From assembly GCA_948479395.1 (NCBI GenBank), contig CAOLUI010000026.1, positions 1 to 15,301 of the forward strand: DNA of 15,301 nucleotides, written 5' to 3'. The notes beneath the pieces are model-generated. The model saw only the letters and a list, made by a program, of their open reading frames with translations. It had not been told where the DNA came from and did no database searches. Positions 1 to 6,672 of this stretch are shown here, one piece after another. Every line of letters starts with the position of its first letter. The stretch's first letter is position 1. Both the position numbers and the translations under genes were made by a program. The stretch is from an uncultured Bacilli bacterium (GTDB lineage: Bacteria > Bacillota_I > Bacilli_A > RF39 > UBA660).

Positions 1-101
1 GTTATTTGCCAGTAAGCATAACTTGTTCCTATTACTACTATTAATAATAATATTCCTATTCCCAAAACTAGTTTTCTCCTTCCTGAACTATTTTCTTTCA
101 T
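1..101 (-). CDS. N-terminus of an exported protein (partial, runs off left edge)
   Basis: Reading from the ATG at 101-99 gives 33 open codons with no stop before the window ends. The product has a polar, basic start (MKENSSGRRK), a hydrophobic stretch of about 15 residues (LVLGIGILLLIVVIG) and then TSYAYWQ. This layout is a signal peptide or N-terminal anchor, and the SYAYW segment resembles signals of SipW-dependent, TasA/camelysin-like surface proteins; that match is from memory. A GAGGAG ribosome site lies about 8 bases upstream and a good promoter lies at 131-159, so this is a real gene start despite its short visible length. Its mature part and function lie outside the window. It may be a secreted surface protein like the one at the right edge. 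Confidence 0.72.
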   Translation of the reverse strand, partial: MKENSSGRRKLVLGIGILLLIVVIGTSYAYWQI

Positions 102-130
102 CTCTTTTACGCTCCTCTATTATATTCATA

Positions 131-159
131 ATTATAAGTTAATTAAATATTTTTAGCAA
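131..159 (-). promoter_or_regulatory. Sigma-A type promoter of the left-edge exported gene
   Basis: The minus strand reads TTGCTA (159-154), a 17-base spacer, then a perfect TATAAT (136-131). The start would fall near position 124, about 23 bases ahead of the ATG at 101. Confidence 0.7.
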
Positions 160-160
160 G

Positions 161-192
161 AAAAAAGAAAACCTTATATTTTAGTTTCCTTT
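161..192 (-). terminator. Intrinsic terminator of tig
   Basis: The minus strand can form a 9-bp stem, AAAGGAAAC (192-184) with GTTTTCTTT (172-164), with one G-U pair, an 11-base loop and a run of T. The 5' arm lies in the last codons of tig and the stop codon lies in the loop. The stem is A-T rich, so strength is uncertain. Confidence 0.55.
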
Positions 193-1428
193 AATAATTT
201 CTATTGCATTACGCATTTTTATATCATACTTCACAACATCTAAGCTACCATAAGCTTTTAGTAATTCTTCTTTAGAAATACCATAATTTGAAGCCATTTC
301 ATCAGCTTGTTTTTCGGCTTCTTTATCAGATACTTCTATTTTTTCAACTTCAGCAACTTTTTCTAATAAATAACGATATTTAATTCTTTTAATAGCTTCT
401 GGTTCCATTTGATCATGTAATTTTTCATGAGTCATTCCAGTAAACTCTGAATACTGTTCAATAGTTAATCCTTGCATTTTCAATTGATCTTCAAATTGAT
501 GAATCATACGATGAATCTCATCATCAATTATTTCTGGATTAATTTCAATTTTCATATTTTCACTAGCTTTTGCTAAACAATCTTCAATATATTTATCTTC
601 TATATCAGCTTCTTTACGAGATTTAATTGATTCTTTAACTTTTGCTTCTAAATCTTCTTTAGTCTTAACATCATCATAACCTAAATCCGCATAGAAATCT
701 TCATTTAATTCTGGTAAAACGCGAGTTTTAATTTCATTGATCTTTACTGTAAATTCTACATCTTTATTTTTTAATTCCTCAGTATAATTTTCTGGAAAAG
801 TTAAATTTAGTTTCTTTTCATCTCCCACTTTTAATCCCATTAAACCATCTTCAAAACCAGGAATAAAAGTATGAGATCCTATTTCTAAAGGATAATTTTC
901 ACCACTTCCACCTTCTAATTCTTTACCATCAACAATTCCTTTAAAATCAATAACTGCTGTATCTCCCGCTTCAATCTTACTTCCATCATCTTTTACTTTA
1001 ATCTCCGCATATTGATTTCTTAATGCTTCAATATCTTTTTCTATTTCATCTTTAGTAACTTTAACACTTTCTTTTTTAACATTTAAATTCTTATACTCTC
1101 CTAAAGTTACTTCTGGAGCGGTAATAATCGTAAATTCAAAAACTACTTCTTGTTCATTAATTGTTTTAACGTCTAATTTTGGCTCACAAACTGGAACAGC
1201 TCCAGTTTCCTTTAAAACATTTTGATAAGCTGTTTCGACAGCTTCATCAACAGCATCCATATATAAAGATTCTAACCCAAACTTTTTAATGAAAACTTCC
1301 TTAGGTGCTGTTCCTTTTCTAAAACCATCTATTTTTACTTCCTTATTTTTTTTCTTAAAAGCTTTATCTAAACATTTAGCCCATTCATTACCTTCTAATT
1401 TAATTTCTTTGACAACTACATTTTTCAT
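181..1428 (-). CDS. tig: Trigger factor, ribosome-associated chaperone and prolyl isomerase
   Basis: Trigger factor binds the ribosome near the exit tunnel and helps nascent chains fold. The ribosome-docking signature GFRKGTAP is at residues 35-42. An FKBP-like prolyl isomerase domain follows at about 150-235 (GDTAVIDFKG...FIPGFEDGLMG), and the rest is the helical C-terminal chaperone domain. At 415 residues it is slightly shorter than usual (about 430). The shortfall is at the N-terminus, where only 34 residues precede the signature. An in-frame TGA just upstream of the ATG rules out a longer start. The ribosome site is AAAGGAAA, about 6 bases ahead of the ATG. It has its own promoter and terminator and is probably monocistronic. 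Confidence 0.96.
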   Translation of the reverse strand: MKNVVVKEIKLEGNEWAKCLDKAFKKKNKEVKIDGFRKGTAPKEVFIKKFGLESLYMDAVDEAVETAYQNVLKETGAVPVCEPKLDVKTINEQEVVFEFTIITAPEVTLGEYKNLNVKKESVKVTKDEIEKDIEALRNQYAEIKVKDDGSKIEAGDTAVIDFKGIVDGKELEGGSGENYPLEIGSHTFIPGFEDGLMGLKVGDEKKLNLTFPENYTEELKNKDVEFTVKINEIKTRVLPELNEDFYADLGYDDVKTKEDLEAKVKESIKSRKEADIEDKYIEDCLAKASENMKIEINPEIIDDEIHRMIHQFEDQLKMQGLTIEQYSEFTGMTHEKLHDQMEPEAIKRIKYRYLLEKVAEVEKIEVSDKEAEKQADEMASNYGISKEELLKAYGSLDVVKYDIKMRNAIEIIKGN

Positions 1429-1453
1429 AAAAATTTCCTTTCAATTAAAACTT

Positions 1454-1482
1454 ATTATACCTAAGACAAACCGAAAAAGCAA
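1454..1482 (-). promoter_or_regulatory. Promoter of tig
   Basis: The minus strand reads TTGCTT (1482-1477), a 17-base spacer, then a perfect TATAAT (1459-1454), about 25 bases ahead of the tig ATG and after the greA terminator. Confidence 0.62.
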
Positions 1483-1503
1483 ATCCTAAATCCTTTCCTT
1501 CAA

Positions 1504-1543
1504 AGAAAAAAATTGCAAAAAATACAATTTTTAAGCAATTTTT
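1504..1543 (-). terminator. Intrinsic terminator of the ireB-greA operon
   Basis: A 9-bp stem pairs AAAAATTGC (1543-1535) with GCAATTTTT (1516-1508), followed by further T residues. The 5' arm is inside the last codons of greA and the TAA stop (1533-1531) is in the 18-base loop. A smaller internal hairpin is also possible in the same stretch. Confidence 0.62.
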
Positions 1544-1998
1544 GTAATAGTTACTGAAAAATTTCCATTAGGTGAACTAACTTCTACAGTTTCATTTATT
1601 TTATGCCCCACAATAGCTTTTCCAATAGGACTTTCATTCGAAATTTTATTTTCAAAGGGATCAGCTTCTAAAGAACCAACTATTTTATACTCTTCAATTT
1701 CTCCATCATCATAAGTTATTGTAACTACATTACCAACACTAACCTTATCTGATTTAGTCGTATCAGCAATTTTTGAATGTTCTAATTTATATTCTAATTC
1801 TTTAATTCGGGCTTCTAATTGAGCTTGTTCATTACGCGCAGCATCATAATCACTATTTTCTGATAAATCTCCTAAATCTCTCGCCTCTTTTAAAGCTTTA
1901 ATAACTTCTGGTCTTTTCTCAGTCTTTAACATATTAAGCTCTTGTTCTAACTCAAGATAACCATCAGCAGTAAGTATAATATTTTCAACTTGTTTCAT
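1531..1998 (-). CDS. greA: Transcription elongation factor GreA
   Basis: GreA enters the RNA polymerase secondary channel and stimulates cleavage of backtracked RNA. The N-terminal coiled coil covers about residues 1-75. Its acidic tip carries GDLSENSDYDAA (43-54), where D44 and E47 match the conserved Asp/Glu pair. The C-terminal FKBP-like domain follows. I place the start at the ATG at 1998-1996, giving 155 residues, close to the family norm of about 157. A longer frame from a GTG at 2010 is possible, but that GTG lies inside the Shine-Dalgarno AGAAGGTGG, which is correctly spaced (8 bases) for the ATG. It lies 39 bases after trhP2 with no terminator between, so it is probably the last gene of that operon. 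Confidence 0.96.
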   Translation of the reverse strand: MKQVENIILTADGYLELEQELNMLKTEKRPEVIKALKEARDLGDLSENSDYDAARNEQAQLEARIKELEYKLEHSKIADTTKSDKVSVGNVVTITYDDGEIEEYKIVGSLEADPFENKISNESPIGKAIVGHKINETVEVSSPNGNFSVTITKIA

Positions 1999-2037
1999 AA
2001 TATTTTCCACCTTCTAAAAATAACAGTACTAAGAATA

Positions 2038-3237
2038 CTATAAAAAGTTTTGTTTGTCAAACACTTTTAAACGCATCATATCGTACTTTTCTAATTTAAA
2101 ATTAACTTTTAATTTAATTATCATTTTGGGGTGATTAGCCACCTCGATTACTTCATCTAATTCATTCCTCATATTTTCAATTCTATAGGTATAAGTTTCA
2201 TGATTAGGTCCAAAAAATTCTACAACATCACCTTCTTTAAAATAATTTCTTTCTTCTAAAGTTACAATATTATTTTGTTCCTCAAATGAAATAACTATTC
2301 CTAAAAAATCTTGATTCGAAAATTCTTCTCTTCCTAAAAAATATTGTTCATTCTCTCTTGGTAAACCATCAACAAATTGGGGAACAGAATCTCTATTAGC
2401 ACAACGATTTAATATCGCCAAATAATAGTTTTTTTCTCCCTCAGTTAAATCTTTATGAAGTATTTTATCTATTATCCTACGATATACCAAAATAACCGTT
2501 GCAACATAATAAATTCCCCGCATTCTTCCTTCTACTTTAAAAGAATTGACCCCAATACCAATCATCTTATCTATATATTCTATTAAATTTAAATCTTTTG
2601 GTGTCATACTAAATACTTGTTCTTGATTTTCATATTGAAAAATCCAACGACAAATTTGTGCACACCCTCCTCGATTAGCATCACGATTAGTACAATAATT
2701 TGATAAAACACATCTTCCACTAAAACTCGTACACATCGCGCCATGGACAAAACATTCTAACTCTAAACTCGTTTTTTCTTTTATGTCTTTAATATCTTCT
2801 AAACTTGCCTCTCTTGCTAAAACTAATCTTGTTACTCCATATTTTTTATAATAAAGTCCCGCTTCACTATTTAAAATACTAGCTTGTGTGGAAACATGTA
2901 CCTCTAATGACAAACCTAGTTTTTGACACTTTCTTGTCACTAAAATATCACTTGCAATAATAGCATCTACTTTTATTTTATCTAAAAACTTTAAATAATC
3001 TTCTAAACCATTTAACTCATCATCATGAAAAATGATATTTACAGTCACATATAATTTTTTATTTAATTGGTGTGCTAAGAAAACTGCTTGCTCTAGTTCT
3101 TCTAAAGAAAAATTATTAGCATTGGCTCTTAAACCAAATTTCTTTCCAGAACAATATACTGCATCGGCACCATAAAGATAAGCAATTCTTAACTTTTCCA
3201 AATCCCCTGCGGGAGCTAATAATTCAACTTTATTCAT
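2038..3237 (-). CDS. trhP2: Peptidase-U32-family tRNA hydroxylation protein TrhP2 (YrrO-like)
   Basis: The 399-residue protein starts with LLAPAGDLEKLRIAYLYGAD, typical of U32-family proteins. It holds the full U32 signature at 161-179 (E161-x-F...C169...G-x-C176), and C182, C192 and C196 make up a cysteine set suited to an Fe-S cluster. In B. subtilis the paired YrrN/YrrO proteins (TrhP1/TrhP2) are needed for prephenate-dependent hydroxylation of tRNA U34 to ho5U. Despite the family name, peptidase action is doubtful. The ATG at 3237 has a strong AGAGGA site and overlaps trhP1 by 8 bases, suggesting translational coupling. It ends in TAG. The specific role is inferred from family plus neighbours (trhP1, trmR). 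Confidence 0.9.
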   Translation of the reverse strand: MNKVELLAPAGDLEKLRIAYLYGADAVYCSGKKFGLRANANNFSLEELEQAVFLAHQLNKKLYVTVNIIFHDDELNGLEDYLKFLDKIKVDAIIASDILVTRKCQKLGLSLEVHVSTQASILNSEAGLYYKKYGVTRLVLAREASLEDIKDIKEKTSLELECFVHGAMCTSFSGRCVLSNYCTNRDANRGGCAQICRWIFQYENQEQVFSMTPKDLNLIEYIDKMIGIGVNSFKVEGRMRGIYYVATVILVYRRIIDKILHKDLTEGEKNYYLAILNRCANRDSVPQFVDGLPRENEQYFLGREEFSNQDFLGIVISFEEQNNIVTLEERNYFKEGDVVEFFGPNHETYTYRIENMRNELDEVIEVANHPKMIIKLKVNFKLEKYDMMRLKVFDKQNFL

Positions 3238-4039
3238 TATTTTCCTCTTTCAATCGATAATAGGTTTTTTGCTCTAAAAATCCTTTATTGGAAAAATTAA
3301 TTTTTTCTCCCTTTATAACATTCTCTAATTCCCTTAAAGATAATCCTTTGGAATTTATATAATAATATAAAATATTATCATGGCTAAGACTTCGATAATC
3401 AATAAACTCTTTTTTATACAAAACCGTCCCATATTTATTTTCCGTAGCCCAAAAATCATTTTCACTAATAGGTTCATGTAACATTACTTCATTTTGATAT
3501 TCTAAATTAAACTTATTCGTAAAATTAGTTAACAATTGCCTTCTCGAATACATTGCCTCCCCTAACATTAAAAAAGGCACTACTAATGGCTTATGCGCCT
3601 TATCTAAAATGTTTTTTATCTCTTCCTTAGTAATATCTGTACTAATTAAAACACTATCTACATCCTCTAAATAATAATTAATTGAAAGATAATTCGTCGT
3701 ATTATGACTTTGCATATAAATTAATAAAAGATTTAGCTTTAACCTTTTTACTAAATTTATAACTCCTAAATCTGTAAAACAAATTCCTTTAATATTTTGA
3801 GGTATATTTCCTAAAATCTTTTCTAATTTTTCCATTCCCTCTTTATCAAGAATTCTATTAACATAAATAAAAGCTTCATTTAAATCAATATCAAAAATAT
3901 CATAAGTTTTTAAAAATCCCACTGTTAAGTCTTTTAATGGAAAAAGAAAGTTAACATTTTTAACTTTCAATTTTTTTATTTCTTCATCTGTTACTGTAAT
4001 TAAATAATTCTTAACTTTATTTTTTTCTTTTACTAACAC
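3230..4039 (-). CDS. trhP1: Small U32-like partner protein TrhP1 (YrrN-like)
   Basis: The 269-residue protein lies between trmR and trhP2, as yrrN does in B. subtilis. The sequence is diverged. Where TrhP2 has the signature G-A-M-C, this one reads PFLMLGEAMYSRRQLL (about residues 155-170), with Tyr in place of the first cysteine. It has only one cysteine overall, so it cannot build the Fe-S site and is more likely a structural or substrate-binding partner of TrhP2. It probably begins at a GTG (4039-4037) that overlaps trmR by 23 bases. No closer ATG/GTG/TTG is in frame and a GGTGATGG-like site sits upstream. The call relies heavily on gene order. Confidence 0.8.
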   Translation of the reverse strand: MLVKEKNKVKNYLITVTDEEIKKLKVKNVNFLFPLKDLTVGFLKTYDIFDIDLNEAFIYVNRILDKEGMEKLEKILGNIPQNIKGICFTDLGVINLVKRLKLNLLLIYMQSHNTTNYLSINYYLEDVDSVLISTDITKEEIKNILDKAHKPLVVPFLMLGEAMYSRRQLLTNFTNKFNLEYQNEVMLHEPISENDFWATENKYGTVLYKKEFIDYRSLSHDNILYYYINSKGLSLRELENVIKGEKINFSNKGFLEQKTYYRLKEENNE

Positions 4040-4604
4040 TTATTCCATCACCAATATCAATAAATTCTGTTTCAAATTCATCATTATTCTTTAAAAAATC
4101 TATATAACTTTCAATCTTATCGACAATTCCTCGTAAATTCTTGCTATCAATAGTTTCTTTTTTGCCAACATAACCATGAAATTTTAAATTATCAGTAATA
4201 ATCACTCCATCAGGAGCTAAAAAATATTTAAATTTTTCAAAGAATTTTTTATATTGTCCTTTTGCCGCATCTATAAAAATTAAATCATAAGTAACCCCAG
4301 TTAAATTAACTTCTAAAGCATCTTGAAAAACCACATTTACTTCTTTTTCTAAACCACATTTTTTCACATTTTTCAAACATTCCATATAACGAGTTTCATC
4401 GCGTTCAATCGTCGTTACTTTAACCATCTTACTACTAGAAGCCATTAAAATTGCCGAATAACCAATGGCACTTCCTATTTCTAAAATATTTTTTACATTA
4501 TTTAATTTTATATATTTCATAATGTAAGCAATTGACTCGGTTTCAATTATTGGTACATTTTTTTCCTTAGCATATTGTTCCATTTCTAAAATATATTGTT
4601 TCAT
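4017..4604 (-). CDS. trmR: SAM-dependent O-methyltransferase, tRNA 5-hydroxyuridine methyltransferase type
   Basis: This is a class I methyltransferase of the catechol-OMT-like family, 195 residues. The SAM motif I is LEIGSAIGYSA (41-51), with acidic E67 for the ribose. The metal-site residues are D112 (in IDAAKGQY, 111-118) and D138-N139. The B. subtilis homologue in the same place, YrrM/TrmR, methylates ho5U34 of tRNA to mo5U. Adjacent TrhP1/TrhP2 would supply the ho5U, so the three genes form a wobble-base pathway. The ATG at 4604 follows mltG by 4 bases, with GTAGGATG as ribosome site. A small-molecule O-methyltransferase activity cannot be excluded from sequence alone. Confidence 0.9.
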   Translation of the reverse strand: MKQYILEMEQYAKEKNVPIIETESIAYIMKYIKLNNVKNILEIGSAIGYSAILMASSSKMVKVTTIERDETRYMECLKNVKKCGLEKEVNVVFQDALEVNLTGVTYDLIFIDAAKGQYKKFFEKFKYFLAPDGVIITDNLKFHGYVGKKETIDSKNLRGIVDKIESYIDFLKNNDEFETEFIDIGDGISVSKRKK

Positions 4605-4608
4605 ATTA

Positions 4609-5655
4609 TCATCCTACTTTTCTTTGTATGTCAATAAATTCCTCATAAGTATTAGCAAAAAACACTTCATGAGTTTCTATATTTGCATAAAAGTAAATAT
4701 AGTCTGTATCACTTGGATTTAACACCGCTTTTATACTTTCTAAAGATGGATTACATATTGGTCCTACTGGTAACCCTGTAATATTTATATTTCTTGTATT
4801 ATAAGGATTTAGGCTATTTAAATCATTCATTGTTAACTCTTCCCCTAAAGTTTTTTTAACAGCATAATATGTTGTAACATCCATCCCTAAATTCATTCCC
4901 AAATTTAATCTTTTATAAATTACTTGCGCCACTGTCTTTCGATCAATTTCTTTCACCGCTTCTAACTCAGCAATCGATGCCATTGTCAAAATTTCATGAA
5001 GATTATAATCACTATTTATTTCAATACTAGCAAGTTTATTTTTAGTATTCTCCAAAATAAGCATAATTACTTCTTCTACACTCGCATTTTCTAATACTTC
5101 ATAAGTATCAGGAAATAAATAACCTTCCAGTGCATAATAAATATTATCATTTAAAATAGCATCTGTCAAAAAATCATATTTTTCTATTAATTTCTTTATA
5201 AATTCTTTATCTTCTAAAACTGCCTTCACGTCACTCTTAGATACTTCTAATTTTTCAGAAATTAAATCAATATAATCATTAATATTTTTTCCTTCTACAA
5301 AAGTTAAGGTTACTGTATCTAACTTAACATCTCCTTTATTAATCTTATTAATTATTTTTTTAACTCCCATATCTGCTGATAAAGTATAAACACCAGCTTG
5401 TAAAGTTAAATCTTTATTTAAAGCTAAATAAGCAAGAGTGGCCATTTTACTTTTAATCAAACCTGCACTTTTTAAATCCTCAACGATATCTATTTTACTA
5501 ACCCCTTCTTGAACCGTAAAAGTTACACTTTTATGATCAGCTAAACCCTTTAAACTCCAAAAATAAAATCCCATCGTACTTATTAATAAAACAACTAATA
5601 ATAATAATCCAATCAAAAAAACCAAAACACCTTTTTTCAACCTAGTTCTTTTCAT
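4609..5655 (-). CDS. mltG: Endolytic murein transglycosylase MltG (YceG-like)
   Basis: MltG cleaves nascent peptidoglycan strands at the outer membrane-proximal face and is thought to set strand ends. The 348-residue protein has a short basic N-terminus, one transmembrane helix (about residues 9-33) and a LysM-like region (about 42-112). The catalytic domain carries EGYLFPDTYE (177-186), ASIAE (226-230, with E230 as the likely catalytic Glu) and GLPVGPICNPS (294-304). The usual DPT after the ASIVE motif reads DVT here (259-261), a small deviation. The start overlaps yrzB by 14 bases, with GAGGG inside yrzB as ribosome site. It ends in TGA, which confirms that TGA is a stop in this genome. Confidence 0.95.
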   Translation of the reverse strand: MKRTRLKKGVLVFLIGLLLLVVLLISTMGFYFWSLKGLADHKSVTFTVQEGVSKIDIVEDLKSAGLIKSKMATLAYLALNKDLTLQAGVYTLSADMGVKKIINKINKGDVKLDTVTLTFVEGKNINDYIDLISEKLEVSKSDVKAVLEDKEFIKKLIEKYDFLTDAILNDNIYYALEGYLFPDTYEVLENASVEEVIMLILENTKNKLASIEINSDYNLHEILTMASIAELEAVKEIDRKTVAQVIYKRLNLGMNLGMDVTTYYAVKKTLGEELTMNDLNSLNPYNTRNINITGLPVGPICNPSLESIKAVLNPSDTDYIYFYANIETHEVFFANTYEEFIDIQRKVG

Positions 5656-5917
5656 CTAACAAGCCCTCTAACTTTACTAAAAGAGTTTCAATCGTATTCC
5701 ACTCTTCTTCCGTTTCAATAGGTAATAAGTCCTTTTTTACCCCTGTTTTATCATAAACATTAGCATAAACTTTAAACAAATCTCCCTCTTTTTCTTTATC
5801 CGTATAAATTATATAACTTTTCTTTGTTTGATCTGAATCAAATTTATAAATAATTTCATATTCTTTTTCTTTACCCTTACTATCTTTAGCTAAAAAAACT
5901 TTATTATTCGTATCCAC
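5642..5917 (-). CDS. yrzB: DUF1292 family protein (YrzB-like)
   Basis: A small acidic protein of 91 residues matching DUF1292 in length, composition and place. It has a KEYEIIYKFDSDQTKKSYIIYTD core followed by a stretch like YANVYD and a C-terminal EEEWNTIETLL segment, the usual order in this family. Function is unknown. The start is a GTG (5917-5915) preceded by GAAGGGAT with 7-base spacing; that site lies in the last codons of ruvX. It sits between ruvX and mltG, as in B. subtilis. It ends in TAG. Confidence 0.88.
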   Translation of the reverse strand: MDTNNKVFLAKDSKGKEKEYEIIYKFDSDQTKKSYIIYTDKEKEGDLFKVYANVYDKTGVKKDLLPIETEEEWNTIETLLVKLEGLLDEKN

Positions 5918-5919
5918 TA

Positions 5920-6333
5920 TTAATCCCTTCTTTCTTTTAAATAAGTATCTAAAATTATTGCTGCTGCATAAGCATCAATTACTTTTTTTCTTTTTTTTCG
6001 ACTAGTATCAGTTTCTATTAAAATGTTTTCGGCTTCTACCGTTGATAATCTCTCATCCCGAAGTATAATAGGAATCTCAAAATTATCTTCCAGAACCTTT
6101 TTAAAATTATCGGTTCTTTTTACCGCTTCTCCTAAAGTATTATTCATATTTTTAGGATATCCCAATATAAATTTACCAATACTTTTTTCTACTACAATTA
6201 TTTTTAATTCTCTAATTAATTCTTCATAGTCATGAAAATAAAGTGTTTTATAAGGACTTGCAATAGTATTAGTTTTATCACTTATAGCAAGACCTAAGGT
6301 TTTTGTTCCCAAATCAAGTGCTAAATATCTCAT
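5920..6333 (-). CDS. ruvX: Putative Holliday junction resolvase RuvX (YqgF/YrrK)
   Basis: An RNase H-fold nuclease of the YqgF family, 137 residues, near the family norm. It has LALDLGTKTLGLAISD at 4-19 with D7, DERLST at 93-98 with E94, and D120 in VIDAYAAAIILD, which supply the acidic metal-binding set. YqgF proteins are linked to Holliday-junction resolution and, in E. coli, to 16S rRNA 5'-end maturation. The start ATG overlaps the ireB stop as ATGA, so the two are translationally coupled. Confidence 0.95.
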   Translation of the reverse strand: MRYLALDLGTKTLGLAISDKTNTIASPYKTLYFHDYEELIRELKIIVVEKSIGKFILGYPKNMNNTLGEAVKRTDNFKKVLEDNFEIPIILRDERLSTVEAENILIETDTSRKKRKKVIDAYAAAIILDTYLKERRD

Positions 6334-6569
6334 TTTAAAAACTCTTCCAATAAAAAGGCGATAATAAGTTCTCGATCAATTTCTTTTATCATATTGCGCG
6401 CATTTCTATAATTAGAAATATAACTAGCTTGTCCAGTTGATAAATACCCTACTAATTGATTTAGGGGATCATATCCTTTTTCGACTAAAGCTTTATAGAC
6501 TTCTTTCAAAATATATTCAATCTGAGCTTGCTTAAACAAAGCAACATCAAAAAGGCACGTTTCATCCAT
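6330..6569 (-). CDS. ireB: IreB family regulatory phosphoprotein (UPF0297/YrzL)
   Basis: A 79-residue protein with the family core KGYDPLNQLVGYLSTGQASYI and NARNMIKEIDREL. In Enterococcus faecalis IreB is phosphorylated by the PASTA kinase IreK at Thr4 and Thr7 and affects cephalosporin resistance. Here the protein opens MDETCLFD. Thr4 aligns with enterococcal Thr7, while the site equal to Thr4 is the initiator Met and so is absent. The start is fixed, since an in-frame TGA lies 6 bases upstream of the ATG. It is slightly shorter than usual (about 88). The ribosome site is AGAAGGTGA. It is the first gene of the ireB-greA operon, behind a good promoter. Confidence 0.93.
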   Translation of the reverse strand: MDETCLFDVALFKQAQIEYILKEVYKALVEKGYDPLNQLVGYLSTGQASYISNYRNARNMIKEIDRELIIAFLLEEFLK

Positions 6570-6596
6570 GATTATTCACCTTCTTATATTAAATTA

Positions 6597-6625
6597 ATTT
6601 TAACAAACTATTTCTTATATTACAA
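6597..6625 (-). promoter_or_regulatory. Promoter of the ireB-ruvX-mltG-greA operon
   Basis: The minus strand reads TTGTAA (6625-6620), a 17-base spacer, then TAAAAT (6602-6597) with an extended -10 TG at 6605-6604. It lies just after the upstream terminator and about 28 bases ahead of the ireB start codon. Confidence 0.7.
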
Positions 6626-6632
6626 GAACTAC

Positions 6633-6664
6633 AAAAAAGATAGAATTTTTCCTTTCTATCTTTT
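6633..6664 (-). terminator. Intrinsic terminator of the T-box/alaS operon
   Basis: A perfect 11-bp stem, AAAAGATAGAA (6664-6654) with TTCTATCTTTT (6645-6635), has an 8-base loop and continues into a T run. It lies 8 bases after the stop of the 451-residue gene, so that gene is the last of the alaS transcript and ireB begins a new one. Confidence 0.85.
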
Positions 6665-6672
6665 CTTAATAA

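Noticed and set aside
1999..2010. GTG start adding four residues to GreA
   Set aside because: The GTG is part of the Shine-Dalgarno sequence of the ATG at 1998.
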